Shown here piece after piece: positions 9,916 to 20,327 of a stretch of 64,000 nt of DNA; the first letter of the stretch is position 1; each line of letters starts with the position of its first letter. The notes below the pieces were generated by a model. The model did not search any database. It had not been told where the DNA came from and was given only the letters and a program-made list of their open reading frames with translations. Source of the stretch: Podospora comata (Eukaryota > Ascomycota > Sordariomycetes > Sordariales > Podosporaceae); NCBI GenBank assembly GCA_017354895.1, contig CP071493.1:7812001-7876000 (forward strand), in the 5' to 3' direction. Both the position numbers and the translations under genes were made by a program.

Positions 9916-12900
9916 TTAGTCACTGTCATCAAGGGCGATGGCAGCAATGGGCGTGGCAATCACACGACCAGCCTCAACCACGGTGCGGCGGGTGGTGAAT
10001 GTCATGACTGTGGGCTTGCGAGTGATGGTGGTGGTGCGCTTAGTCGTGGTCATTAGCAGCTTGGTTGTCGTTGTGCGGAGCGTGGTCATAACCGGGCGGG
10101 GGTGGGTAATATTTGTCTTGCGAGTGGTGGTGGGATGAAGACTGATTGTAAGCCGAGGAATCGTGGGCTTGCCCGTAGTGGTAGGCTTCCACTTGTGAGT
10201 GGTGTTAGGCTTGTGAGTGGTGTTAGGCTTGTGAGTGGTAGGCTTGTAAGTGGTGGTAGGCTTCCATTTGTGAGTAGTAGGAGGCTTGTGAGTGGTGTTA
10301 GGCTTGTGAGTAGTAGGATGCTCCGGCTTGTGAGTGGTAGGGTACTCCGGCTTGTGAGTAGGGTACTCCGGCTTGTGAGTAGGATGCTCCGGCTTGTGAG
10401 TGGTAGGGTGCTCCGGCTTGTGAGTGGTAGGGTGCTCCGGCTTGTGAGTGGGAGGGTGCTCCGGCTTGTGAGTGGTAGGGTGCTCCGGCTTGTGAGTGGG
10501 AGGGTGCTCCGGCTTGTGAGTGGTGTTTGGCTTGTGAGTAGTAGGATGTTCCGGCTTGTGAGTGGTGTTAGGCTTGTGAGTAGTAGGATGCTCCGGCTTG
10601 TGAGTGGTAGGGTACTCCGGCTTGTGAGTAGGGTACTCCGGCTTGTGAGTAGGATGCTCCGGCTTGTGAGTGGTAGGGTGCTCCGGCTTGTGAGTGGTAG
10701 GGTGCTCCGGCTTGTGAGTGGGAGGGTGCTCCGGCTTGTGAGTGGTGTTTGGCTTGTGAGTAGTAGGATGCTCCGGCTTGTGAGTGGTAGGGTGCTCCGG
10801 CTTGTGAGTGGTAGGGTGCTCCGGCTTGTGAGTGGTAGGATGGTCCGGCTTGTGAGTGGTAGGGTGCTCCGGCTTGTGAGTGGTAGGGTGCTCCGGCTTG
10901 TGAGTGGTAGGGTGCTCCGGCTTGTGAGTAGGATGCTCCGGCTTGTGAGTGGTAGGGTGCTCCGGCTTGTGAGTAGGATGCTCCGGCTTGTGAGTGGTGT
11001 TTGGCTTGTGAGTAGTAGGATGTTCCGGCTTGTGAGTGGTGTTAGGCTTGTGAGTAGTAGGATGCTCCGGCTTGTGAGTGGTAGGGTACTCCGGCTTGTG
11101 AGTAGGGTACTCCGGCTTGTGAGTAGGATGCTCCGGCTTGTGAGTGGTAGGGTGCTCCGGCTTGTGAGTGGTAGGGTGCTCCGGCTTGTGAGTGGGAGGG
11201 TGCTCCGGCTTGTGAGTGGTGTTTGGCTTGTGAGTAGTAGGATGCTCCGGCTTGTGAGTGGTAGGGTGCTCCGGCTTGTGAGTGGTAGGGTGCTCCGGCT
11301 TGTGAGTGGGAGGGTGCTCCGGCTTGTGAGTGGTGTTTGGCTTGTGAGTAGTAGGATGTTCCGGCTTGTGAGTGGTAGGGTGCTCCGGCTTGTGAGTGGT
11401 GTTTGGCTTGTGAGTAGTAGGATGTTCCGGCTTGTGAGTGGTAGGGTGCTCCGGCTTGTGAGTGGGAGGGTGCTCCGGCTTGTGAGTGGTGTTTGGCTTG
11501 TGAGTAGTAGGATGTTCCGGCTTGTGAGTGGTAGGGTGCTCCGGCTTGTGAGTGGTAGGGTGCTCCGGCTTGTGAGTGGTGTTTGGCTTGTGAGTAGTAG
11601 GATGTTCCGGCTTGTGAGTGGTAGGGTGCTCCGGCTTGTGAGTAGTAGGATGTTCCGGCTTGTGAGTGGTAGGATGGTCCGGCTTGTGAGTGGTAGGGTG
11701 CTCCGGCTTGTGAGTAGGATGCTCCGGCTTGTGAGTGGTAGGGTGCTCCGGCTTGTGAGTAGGATGCTCCGGCTTGTGAGTGGTAGGGTGCTCCGGCTTG
11801 TGAGTAGGATGCTCCGGCTTGTGAGTGGGAGGGTGCTCCGGCTTGTGAGTGGTGCTTGGCTTATGAGTAGTAGGATGCTCCGGCTTGTGAGTGGTAGGGT
11901 GCTCCGGCTTGTGAGTGGTAGGGTGCTCCGGCTTGTGAGTGGTAGGATGGTCCGGCTTGTGAGTGGGAGGGTGCTCCGGCTTGTGAGTGGTAGGGTGCTC
12001 CGGCTTGTGAGTGGTAGGGTGCTCCGGCTTGTGAGTGGGAGGGTGCTCCGGCTTGTGAGTGGTGTTTGGCTTGTGAGTAGTAGGATGTTCCGGCTTGTGA
12101 GTGGTAGGGTGCTCCGGCTTGTGAGTAGTAGGATGTTCCGGCTTGTGAGTGGTAGGATGGTCCGGCTTGTGAGTGGTAGGGTGCTCCGGCTTGTGAGTAG
12201 GATGCTCCGGCTTGTGAGTGGTAGGGTGCTCCGGCTTGTGAGTAGGATGCTCCGGCTTGTGAGTGGGAGGGTGCTCCGGCTTGTGAGTGGTGCTTGGCTT
12301 ATGAGTAGTAGGATGCTCCGGCTTGTGAGTAGTAGGATGTTCCGGCTTGTGAGTGGTAGGGTGCTCCGGCTTGTGAGTGGTAGGGTGCTCCGGCTTGTGA
12401 GTAGGATGCTCCGGCTTGTGAGTGGTAGTGGGGGGAGCGACAATGGTGGTCTTGACGGTCGTGGCAGTGGTCCGGCAAGTGCGGTAGTAGTTGTCATCCA
12501 AGATATAACCGTAACCATCCTGCATGGACATCTGCGAGTGACCACGAGTCTCGCCGCGGTTGGTGGCATAAGACTGATCCCAATCGCGGGTGTACATCGA
12601 GCAGAACAGACCCTGGGGGACTCCGTTCTCAAACAGGGTGTAGGCAAGGAAGAATCTGCAAGTGTCGTAGGTGCCATCAGGCTTGGGGTGCTTGCGATGA
12701 TAGTTGGTGACGCTCACACAGTGAGCAGCGCACAGGTGAGGGATGTGGGTCTCAGGGAAGAACTTGAAGCCTATGTAGGTGTCCTTGCCGTCCTTGTCCA
12801 GCGGAGCATTGATGGTGGCATTTCCATAGGGAATGGGACCGATGAAGCCATCAATGGGATCAGGGAAATCAGCGTCGCGGATGACAACAACACTGCCGAG

Positions 12901-12963
12901 AGCACTCGAAGGCAAGGTGGCCGAAATGCCCGCGGCCAGCAGGGCTGAAACCATGCCCTTCAT
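9916..12963 (-). CDS. Secreted THKPEHPT tandem-repeat protein
   Basis: This is a single-exon protein of 1015 codons, probably secreted or wall-associated. The ATG at 12963 starts a signal peptide (MKGMVSALLAAGISATL). Residues about 25-175 form a cysteine-bearing domain with motifs HLCAAHC, DTCRFFLAYTLFENGVPQG, FCSMYTRDWD and YYRTCRT, of a kind seen in uncharacterised secreted fungal proteins. From about residue 180 to 920 it consists of roughly ninety copies of TTHKPEHP or THKPEHP, with variants such as TTHKPNTTHKP and HKPEYP. This is a Thr/Pro/His/Lys-rich tract that should be extended and heavily O-mannosylated. The tail has THKWKPTTT repeats, then a basic Thr-rich end. No GPI signal is evident. 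The function is unknown; wall adhesion, matrix or metal binding by His are guesses. Copy number probably varies between strains. Confidence 0.85.
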   Translation of the reverse strand: MKGMVSALLAAGISATLPSSALGSVVVIRDADFPDPIDGFIGPIPYGNATINAPLDKDGKDTYIGFKFFPETHIPHLCAAHCVSVTNYHRKHPKPDGTYDTCRFFLAYTLFENGVPQGLFCSMYTRDWDQSYATNRGETRGHSQMSMQDGYGYILDDNYYRTCRTTATTVKTTIVAPPTTTHKPEHPTHKPEHPTTHKPEHPTTHKPEHPTTHKPEHPTTHKPSTTHKPEHPPTHKPEHPTHKPEHPTTHKPEHPTHKPEHPTTHKPDHPTTHKPEHPTTHKPEHPTTHKPEHPTTHKPNTTHKPEHPPTHKPEHPTTHKPEHPTTHKPEHPPTHKPDHPTTHKPEHPTTHKPEHPTTHKPEHPTTHKPSTTHKPEHPPTHKPEHPTHKPEHPTTHKPEHPTHKPEHPTTHKPEHPTHKPEHPTTHKPDHPTTHKPEHPTTHKPEHPTTHKPEHPTTHKPNTTHKPEHPTTHKPEHPTTHKPEHPTTHKPNTTHKPEHPPTHKPEHPTTHKPEHPTTHKPNTTHKPEHPTTHKPEHPTTHKPNTTHKPEHPPTHKPEHPTTHKPEHPTTHKPEHPTTHKPNTTHKPEHPPTHKPEHPTTHKPEHPTTHKPEHPTHKPEYPTHKPEYPTTHKPEHPTTHKPNTTHKPEHPTTHKPNTTHKPEHPTHKPEHPTTHKPEHPTHKPEHPTTHKPEHPTTHKPEHPTTHKPDHPTTHKPEHPTTHKPEHPTTHKPEHPTTHKPNTTHKPEHPPTHKPEHPTTHKPEHPTTHKPEHPTHKPEYPTHKPEYPTTHKPEHPTTHKPNTTHKPEHPTTHKPNTTHKPEHPPTHKPEHPTTHKPEHPPTHKPEHPTTHKPEHPTTHKPEHPTHKPEYPTHKPEYPTTHKPEHPTTHKPNTTHKPPTTHKWKPTTTYKPTTHKPNTTHKPNTTHKWKPTTTGKPTIPRLTISLHPTTTRKTNITHPRPVMTTLRTTTTKLLMTTTKRTTTITRKPTVMTFTTRRTVVEAGRVIATPIAAIALDDSD
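10190..12425 (-). repeat. 24/21-bp coding tandem repeat (THKPEHPT/THKPEHP) with higher-order blocks
   Basis: The units on the plus strand are CTCCGGCTTGTGAGT plus GGTAGGGTG (24 bp) or a shorter 21-bp form. A larger block carrying two PEY units (GGTACTCCGG) recurs at 10341, 10611 and 11085. A block carrying the unique GGTGCTTGGCTTATGAG variant recurs at about 11851 and 12289, 438 bp apart. Groups of units have therefore been duplicated as blocks, as expected from unequal exchange or replication slippage. All unit lengths are multiples of three. Confidence 0.95.
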
Positions 12964-15699
12964 GTTGAACGATGCTGACGGGAGCAGGGTAAGAGGGAGA
13001 ATGATGAAAAGAGTGAAGCAACGCTTGAAAGTTGCAATGCGAGCAATGCAATGCGAAGGCTTTCAAGGTCCACTTCTGGGCTACCGGGCTGACTGGGCTG
13101 GATGCTGCTGGGGAAAAGATGTGGGAGTAAGGGGAGCACAACCAGCGATATTTAAGATCATGGCGACCTGATCGTTCTTCGCAGGCCCACTCCGTATTCT
13201 GCTTCGGTGGTGTTGTCGGAATGGGGATCTGGAAGCCTGTTGGCGTGGGGAGAGCCGGGAGAGGCTTGCATCCTAAGCCACGCCCACGCAGGTAGAGGCA
13301 TGGCTTTGATGGCGATACGAAGTGACCATCCACTCACTCCACCCCTACATCATTTGTGTACGATCTAAAATTTCTCAACGGTAGTTCTGCCCCTTTCATG
13401 TAAGCAATCTTGGACTCGCAGAGAGCGAATGAGGTGAACAGCTCGGAACCAATCTCTACTGTGTATCATGTCGTCTGCTCTCGAGATCGCTGTCTTCAAA
13501 TTGCCCATCAACGTAGTCTCTAAAGCAGCATTCCTTGATTGAGCTTTGAAGTGTCCGTATGGGCCAAGAAGGATACCGGCCAGTCACACAACAAACTTAC
13601 AATAAATGCAAAAAGGAGCACCGTCGGTCCCGTCGTTGCCCCGTGTTTCTTACGTCAGGGTCCAGCCATGGATGATGAAGGAGAGTCAAACGTACGAAAA
13701 GGATTCTGCATGCAAAGAGCCAGGAGCCTCGTAACTTCAATCCCCCCCACCCCCCAAAGCTCAGATAAGCTTCTTCAACAGCGGTTCGGTTCGGTCCGGC
13801 CCTCTGCCAGTCCCGCTGTCAGTCCACTCCCTTGGCCATGGCAACCGCAGCAATCATCATCACTTCATCCCAACCTCGACTGTGGACTGGAACCAAAATT
13901 ACGAGCAGCCCCCCGCTTGCTATCCTTGCCCCCTTCTCCCACAACCACCGGACTCCGTGAATACTTGACCAGGGTGGACCCTATACGCAGCGTAGGCAAC
14001 TCCGGTCCACACTCTCGGTGATGGAAAGGTGATCTCACCTTGGACCAACGGGGTACCTGGGTGAGTGAGCACGCGATCGACCGGATTCTCCCCGGTGTAT
14101 CCAGTTACATGAAACTAGAACACCGCACCCCAAAACGCATTGTGGGGCTCCAGCTTCTCGTGAACATCGATGTAATGTGCCATAATTCTCTTGTTGAAGC
14201 CCGTTATCATACTCGAAGTTTACCATCGCTCATGACAAAATCAGGCCGGAACCATGAAAAGCGTGGAATCTACTCGGGGATCACCAAACGCAACATCCAG
14301 ACCCAAATCCTAACCACCTGTCCATCCCAACAAACCAGGGCAGTCTCTGGTCAAATCCCAATTGGCAATCCCAACCTGTCTTATTATATACATGTTTCTC
14401 TCAGCGTTGTTCTTTTCGATCTGGTTGGCTCTATCTCAACTGAATCCCCGTCTATCTTCGAGACCCGACTACCGCCTTCAGAATCCCACACTTACCCCCT
14501 CTGCAAATCCAAAGAAAACACCGCCGGGCTCGAGACACAAGTTTTTGTTTGGCACCATTGAGATAAGACAGCAGGTATCTCCCATGATAAGCATCACCCA
14601 AGTACCAAATAACCGTCCACCTGATCTGAGCACATCAACTTACCCCAGCTCAAGCGCGTTGCGGGCCATCACCTTGTCCAGCTCCCACTTTCGCTAGAAG
14701 TACCTTACCCAACCAAGACTCCCTCTTCCACACCATACCGTATCTGTCCCCGACCATGGTCGCTCTTTATTGTCATCCCGAATCTCTCGGTGGAGATCCA
14801 GAGTGGTACATCCGGCCATCAAAGTGTATAGATCTTTGCTCAAGGATACAACGAAAACGGGAGTCGGAACGGGTGGGCGATGCCAAGTTGCCCGGGTTGA
14901 GACGCCAGGACGCGAAGGGAAATATTGGGTATTTGTTGATATTAAAACTACTAATGTGCTGCTCGCCGCGTCTCTCTGTCTTGTGACAAACCAAAGGATG
15001 TTTGTGGACTAAAGATGAAACACAGCCATCTTTCCCCAACCTGGACAGACTGTCAGGAGGCAGACATAACAAATTCTTTGTTAAGCCGTACACCAACAGC
15101 TCTCTCTCTATTCAATATTAATCGACGCATGAAAACAAAACTGGTATAATAGGGTATTCTTTTTTCCCCGCCTCGGGTTCGTTTCGTTCGTTTGTTTGTG
15201 TATGTTCCAATTCCCCTCCCCACCTATCCGTTCCATCCCAATGCCTGCCCCTCCACCATTTTTTGAGCAACCAGAGCAGCAGCTGGCGAAACCATGCAAC
15301 AGTAGACTCCCAACACCACCCCACAACTTTCCACTTTCTCGCAAATCAGCCCCTCGCAAGTAAATGGGCAACCAAATAAGAAAAAAGAAGCGGGGGCTGG
15401 TTGCGAGGCGGTGACAGTAAAAAAAGAAAGGCACCGATGTATACGCAACGGAGAAAGACATTTCGGACAACCCGTCAATTCGAAAAACAGAAAAATGATC
15501 TCCCCAACGCCCACAATTAGTGTACCCTCCTAGTTTGCCTTTCGCCCTCAAGCCAAAGTGGTAGTGTTGATGATTGTGGGCCGGCCCTCGTCTATACCAC
15601 TGTGCATTCTTCGCTTTGGCAACCATTGCCTTCCTGCCCGGGTCTTGTCGCTATAAAAGGAAAAAGGTATTTTTGGCAAATATAACCAACACAATCACC
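12964..15699. other. 2.7 kb gene-free stretch
   Basis: The left end is the promoter of the repeat-protein gene, with a TATTTAAG-type TATA-like element at about 13148-13156, 190 nt before the ATG. The right end is probably the 3' untranslated region of the ceramide synthase gene. A C-rich run lies near 13741. Open frames at 13539-14021 (+), 14040-14561 (+) and 15108-15626 (-) show no motif or plausible exon joins. No RNA gene is recognised. Confidence 0.45.
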
Positions 15700-17324
15700 T
15701 TAGTCAACCTGCTTCTCGCAACCGATTCGTCCGAGGAGTTCCTTACGGTCGCTGTGACCAGGCAAGCTGACTCCTGTTGCCGTTGTTGACCTTTTGCCGC
15801 GGGCCACCCTCCTCTCCCAGCTCTTCAGGTCGATTTCGTCTGCGCCAACTTCCTCCTCAAGCGGCTGCGCCTCCTCGTAAACATACTCATCCGGATCCTC
15901 GAGATCATCTGCTTCGTCATCACTTCGTGTGTCCTCGGCGCTGCCTCCCTTGATCACTTTGATGGCAACTCGTATGATTAGATAAAACCACATCACGGTC
16001 AGAATCTGGAGGAAAAACAGCATGCCGAAGAATCCGTTCCGGAAGTTGTGGTTGAAGCAGACTGGTGCATCGGTATCCCAGAGCGGCCTCGCAATATAAA
16101 GCCAGGTGTCGTTGGCGGGTGGCGGGTGCGGTCCGTCAAGTTCGCGCCCATAGAAGCAGCCGTTCATGTAGATCAGGGTATGAGCCCAGACGGAGTAGAT
16201 GGCCATCGGAAAGAATATGTGTCGCGCGATGAACCATGTGACCATGAAGACAGCAAACATGACATCGCAAATCGTCTTGTAACCCAGGTATTTCAGACAC
16301 TTGGCGAACTAAGGGGGTTTGGTTAGCAGACTAGAACATAATCAGGGGGTGCCGAGGCGTCACGACAACACATACGGGAAGGAAAATGTCCACCACATCC
16401 ATCAGAACCAGAATGAGATTGCCCACGCGCGTGTGTCCCTCTCTGTAAGCAGCATAAATCAAGGTGCTTGTAACGATGTGGTGGGAAAACATTTGCCAGT
16501 GGTCCTTGCGGCGCTCCTCGATGTTGATAACAATGAGTAGCTGCAGGTAGAAAGACAGCTGTGCCAGGGTGTAGGCCTTCATGAGCCCATCCATTTCACG
16601 ATTCGGCCATTCTTTCCAAAGATCGTGGAGGCTCAGATAGTAGGTAGATGTCCGGTAGATGTACTGTGCCATCGTGTCAGCACGCCTCACTTCAACGACA
16701 GAAACGAAAAGTAATTTTGACACATACCACTCCCAGGGGCCAGAAGAAAGAATAGTAGACCAACAACCAGCCTTGTTCGCTGAATCGTACAATGTCTTTC
16801 TTCTTATGAACTCCCTTAGCTCTGGCAAACGGAGCCAGCACGTATTCCATTATCCCAGCCCTCAAGCCCGTCAACACCACGATGAAGAAAGCGATGAGGT
16901 ACCAATCGTCGCCACCGAGGAAGTATTTCCCTGTATTCTGGTTGTAATACGAGAGCGTAAAGAACTTGGATGTGTACTCGCGCGCGCGGGGCATGCTGTG
17001 GGCCAGGAAGAGGAGGGCGACGAGATTGCAGGAGAGTCCTGTGGAAGTCAGCTTGAGATCTAAAGACCTAGATACGAAGTATGGGGACTGACCAATCTGA
17101 TTGGCAACAAACCACCGGGCAAGACCTTTCAGGGCCCCATCATCCTTTCGCTTGGGTCGACGAACAAGCACCTTGTTGCCGTTTCTTTGCATATATAGGG
17201 GCACGTTCAAACTGTTGGGCTTGCCCTTACTCCGTGGTGCTGTCTGCGGCAGGCCAACAGAGGCGACTTGGGTATCGTGCTGGTCGGGGCCATCTTGAGA
17301 AATAGGGGCCGGGAGGTTGCTCAT
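15700..17324 (-). CDS. LAG1: Ceramide synthase, TLC domain (LAG1/LAC1 family)
   Basis: This is an endoplasmic reticulum membrane enzyme that joins an acyl-CoA to a sphingoid base to make (dihydro)ceramide. It has 479 codons in four exons: 17324-17093, 17038-16728, 16663-16376 and 16308-15700. The basic N-terminus is cytosolic. Several membrane segments follow, among them LSCNLVALLFLAHSM and WYLIAFFIVVLTGL. The TLC domain begins about residue 140. It contains the family's paired histidines in FSHHIVTSTL and the following acidic motif MDVVDIFLP, both part of the Lag1 motif. The long acidic C-terminal tail (DEADDLEDPDEYVYEEAQPLEEE) is typical of fungal Lag1 proteins and may be a phosphorylation target. 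It cannot be assigned to the BarA or LagA subtype by eye. Confidence 0.94.
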
Positions 17325-18855
17325 GGTGTACTGAGCGACGGCCGGACCGCCAATTGACCGTCTGGGAGACGAGCTGATGGAGTAGCACGATGTTGTTGAA
17401 GATTCGTCGCGATCGAGGCCACCGACTTATACTTGAGCCGTGCCGGCTGGATACAAGCCGTCCGTCGGGCGTGTTGGGCACGGTGAAGCCGGTCGAACAA
17501 GAGGCGCGAGAGTGTCGTCGGTCCAGCTGTCACCACGCGGTGCTCAGAGCAGGTGCGGGACGGGGTTGAATGTTGAGAGGCAGGAAGGGACACCACCGGG
17601 TTGGGAAATAAAAGAAAACGAGGACGCCGTCAATCACCAACAGCAAGACGATAGAGACGACAGCAAAAACGAACGACGAGCTGCCTCTTGAAACCAATCC
17701 AGTCCAATCCAATGGGACAATTGGCAAAAGACAACGGCAGCGGTAGCGAACGACGGGCAGGGAACAGTTCCACACTCCACCCCGTTTGGCGGTTTGACCA
17801 AAATGTTGAATTTGGGCTGGACTGAGCCCAGCCAGCCCCAAAGGCGGTGGACACGCACTGTGCGCGCTCACGGCAAGCTTTCTGCTGTGAGCTTTCTTCC
17901 AGGGGTAGGGGCCCCGGCACCAAAAACTCCAAGCGCACCTTGCTGGATTGGGAAAGGCGGGGATGGCGGAAGCAGGGTGAGCACTGACCGTAGATCAGCT
18001 CTGTTCTCCTTTTTCTTGCTTTCTTCAAACATGTTTTTTTTTTGCTGGTGACAGATGCAGCACGAAAACTCCTATTCAACTGAATGTCTAGCTCAAGACA
18101 ATGCTCGAGCTTCTCTATTTGAAAGATCTGTGACACCGTCTGTACACCCAAGATCGGGTCAGGGGAACAGCTGTTGCACGACAACTGATCAGAGGGGGTC
18201 CGTAGAGGGTTACACAGTTCAGGGACCTCAACCCCACCATCTTTCGAGCGCGGGGTGGTCTGCTGCATCTCATCGTCCAATTGTTGCATGTGTCCCCTTT
18301 CCGCACTGTGGTTGGATCTTTTTGTTTATTGCTCGCCGGCCAGTGTTGGGCGCACATTCGAAAGCTCCTGTCAGGGAACTGGAAAGCTTGTCAAGCTCAC
18401 ACCTAGGAATAGCCCACAGCTTCGAAAGTTGCCGAATACAGATCCTCGAAAGCAGCAAACAATGGCCTGTCCAATCACTGACTATATTTTCCCCAAGTCT
18501 TTGGCCGCGCTTCCTATCAAGCAACCAATCGGTTTGCCCACCATCCCCTGAAGGCAGGAATTTCAACATCAAAAAATAGGGGTTGATGAAACCCAAATGA
18601 TCAGACAGCTCAAGCTTTCGCGTGACACCTGATTTGTGGGGATTCTCATTCGCTGGCGCCCGGTGCTTAAAGTTGGCGCCAAGCTCGGCTGGACCCTAAC
18701 CCGGGCTTTCTGTTTTCTTTGGTGCTTGGCACGGGCCAGCAAGGTTGTTGCAGCCTCGCCTTGTTTCCAGCCAATGTTTTCCCAATCAAATGCTCAGCCT
18801 TCTCTTCCAGCACGACCACTGCCCTCAAACCACATCCAACCACGCCTCCCAAAAA
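17325..18855. other. Divergent promoter region between ceramide synthase and IST3
   Basis: The two genes are transcribed away from each other. Open frames here (for example 18055-18579 + and 17630-18289 -) have no recognisable motif. No repeat or RNA gene is visible. Confidence 0.45.
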
Positions 18856-19968
18856 ATGAACCAAATACGCGCCATCCAAGCGCTCAATAAAAAGGAGCTT
18901 GAAAACGGGATCCCCCCCTCTGCCTCCTGGCATACCGACTATCGCGACACAGCCTTCGTCTACTTTGGCGGCCTTCCCTACGAGCTCACCGAAGGCGACG
19001 TCATCACCATCTTCAGCCAGTACGGCGAGCCGACCTTTCTCAAGCTCGTCCGCGACAAGGAAACAGGTAAATCAAAGGGCTTTGGGTGGCTCAAGTACGA
19101 AGACCAGCGGAGCACCGACTTGGCGGTGGATAACCTGGGGGGCGCGGAGATTGCGGGGAGGCTGATCAGGGTTGATCATGCGCGGTACAAGGCGAGGGAC
19201 GATGAGGACTTGGAGGAGTGCAAGGTTGGGTGGGAGGATGTCATGAGGCGGGAGAGGTTGGAGAAGGGCCTGCCGAGTGAGGATGAGGACGGTACGGACG
19301 AGGATGAGGACGACAAGCCCAGGAGGGCGATGCTCAAGGAGGAGAGAGAATTGCAGCTGCTTATTCAGGATCACGACGATGACGACCCGATGAAGGAATT
19401 TTTGATTGAGGAGAAGAAAAAGGAGGTGGATGAGGCCCTAAGGAGGGAGAAGAAGAAGGAGGAGAAACATAACCGGAAACACAGGGAGCGTAGAGAGAAG
19501 GACAAGGATAGGGAGCATCGCCACCGCTCGCACAAATCCAAGCGTGACGAGGATGAGCGAGAGGACAGACACCAGGACCGCAGGCAAGAACGCATCGAGG
19601 ACAACCCAGACCGGAAGCGCCGAAGAGATATATCACCCTCTGGTGGGAACGACAAAGAGAAGGACCGTGATAGTAGGAGGGATGGTCATCGGGACGAAGC
19701 ACGTCACATCAGTGACCGGCGTGATAGAGACGTCAGACGCGACAGAGATGTCAGGCGCGACAGAGATGACAGGCGGGATAGAGACGACGGGCGTGATCGA
19801 GATGACCGGCCCGACCGAGGCCGAGACAGGGCTGATGAGCGCCGTCCCAGAGACGATCGAGGAGATGGTGATGATCGAAGAAAGGACCGTGACAGGCGTC
19901 ATCGTGATGATGACGACCGCAGACGGCGCAGGAGTCGGAGCAGATCCCCACGCCCGAGTAGAGATTGA
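18856..19968 (+). CDS. IST3: U2 snRNP/RES complex RRM protein Ist3 (Snu17, RBMX2-like)
   Basis: This nuclear splicing factor of the RES (retention and splicing) complex helps pre-mRNA retention and early spliceosome activation. It is a single exon of 370 codons. The ATG at 18856 gives the conserved start MNQIRAIQALNKKELE; the open frame extends upstream but without an ATG. One RRM spans about residues 30-110. It has RNP2 as VYFGGLPYEL, RNP1 as KSKGFGWLKYED, and the flanking SWHTDYRDTAFV and IRVDHARYKAR segments typical of Ist3. After this core comes a very long charged tail: acidic around residues 135-155, then Lys/Glu-rich, then Arg-Asp dipeptide runs (RRDRDVRRDRD), ending RSRSRSPRPSRD. Yeast Ist3 has only about 148 residues, so the tail is an addition of filamentous fungi, as in metazoan RBMX2. 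Confidence 0.93.
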   Translation: MNQIRAIQALNKKELENGIPPSASWHTDYRDTAFVYFGGLPYELTEGDVITIFSQYGEPTFLKLVRDKETGKSKGFGWLKYEDQRSTDLAVDNLGGAEIAGRLIRVDHARYKARDDEDLEECKVGWEDVMRRERLEKGLPSEDEDGTDEDEDDKPRRAMLKEERELQLLIQDHDDDDPMKEFLIEEKKKEVDEALRREKKKEEKHNRKHRERREKDKDREHRHRSHKSKRDEDEREDRHQDRRQERIEDNPDRKRRRDISPSGGNDKEKDRDSRRDGHRDEARHISDRRDRDVRRDRDVRRDRDDRRDRDDGRDRDDRPDRGRDRADERRPRDDRGDGDDRRKDRDRRHRDDDDRRRRRSRSRSPRPSRD

Positions 19969-20074
19969 ATGGAGCCCTGGATGCTGAAAGAAAACCCAAG
20001 TGTGGTGGTCATTGAAGTAGAGATTGAATGGAGCCCTGGATACTGAAAGGAGACCCAAGTGTGTTGGTCATTGA
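19957..20074 (+). repeat. 59-bp direct tandem duplication spanning the IST3 stop
   Basis: Two adjacent 59-bp copies begin AGTAGAGATTGAATGGAGCC at 19957 and 20016. They differ at about four positions (for example GATGCTG against GATACTG). The first copy includes the last codons and stop of IST3; the second lies wholly in the 3' flank. The few differences suggest a fairly old local duplication. Confidence 0.93.
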
Positions 20075-20327
20075 AGAAGTGCAACGAGTTGATAAGATAC
20101 CCAAGCCATGTTTAATACAAAACTACACATTGAACCAGCCGCTAATGTTTGCTGGAGAATGATGCCATCAAGTAAAATGCCAAATAAACGCCTGCTGTTG
20201 AGCCCAAATTCCTGCCGCTGATAGCCTGCCCCCTTCCCATAATTCCATGTAAACCATACCCCCTAAACAAGCAATGCCACCCACACTAACGCCGCGCCAA
20301 AAGGTCAATACGTCGAGTAGTCCCCTC

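Noticed and set aside
10190-12425. CRISPR-like look of short regular repeats
   Set aside because: Units are adjacent with no spacers, keep a protein frame, and the genome is eukaryotic.
10102-12948. 948-codon plus-strand frame over the repeat gene (RLVSGRVL repeats)
   Set aside because: It is the antisense of the tandem array; it lacks a signal peptide or any non-repeat domain, while the minus frame has both.
13539-14561. Two plus-strand frames of 160 and 173 codons as possible genes
   Set aside because: No motif, skewed low-complexity residues, and no believable splice partners.
18745-18855. Longer N-terminus for Ist3
   Set aside because: The upstream frame starts with TTG, not ATG, and the conserved family start is MNQIRAIQALN.
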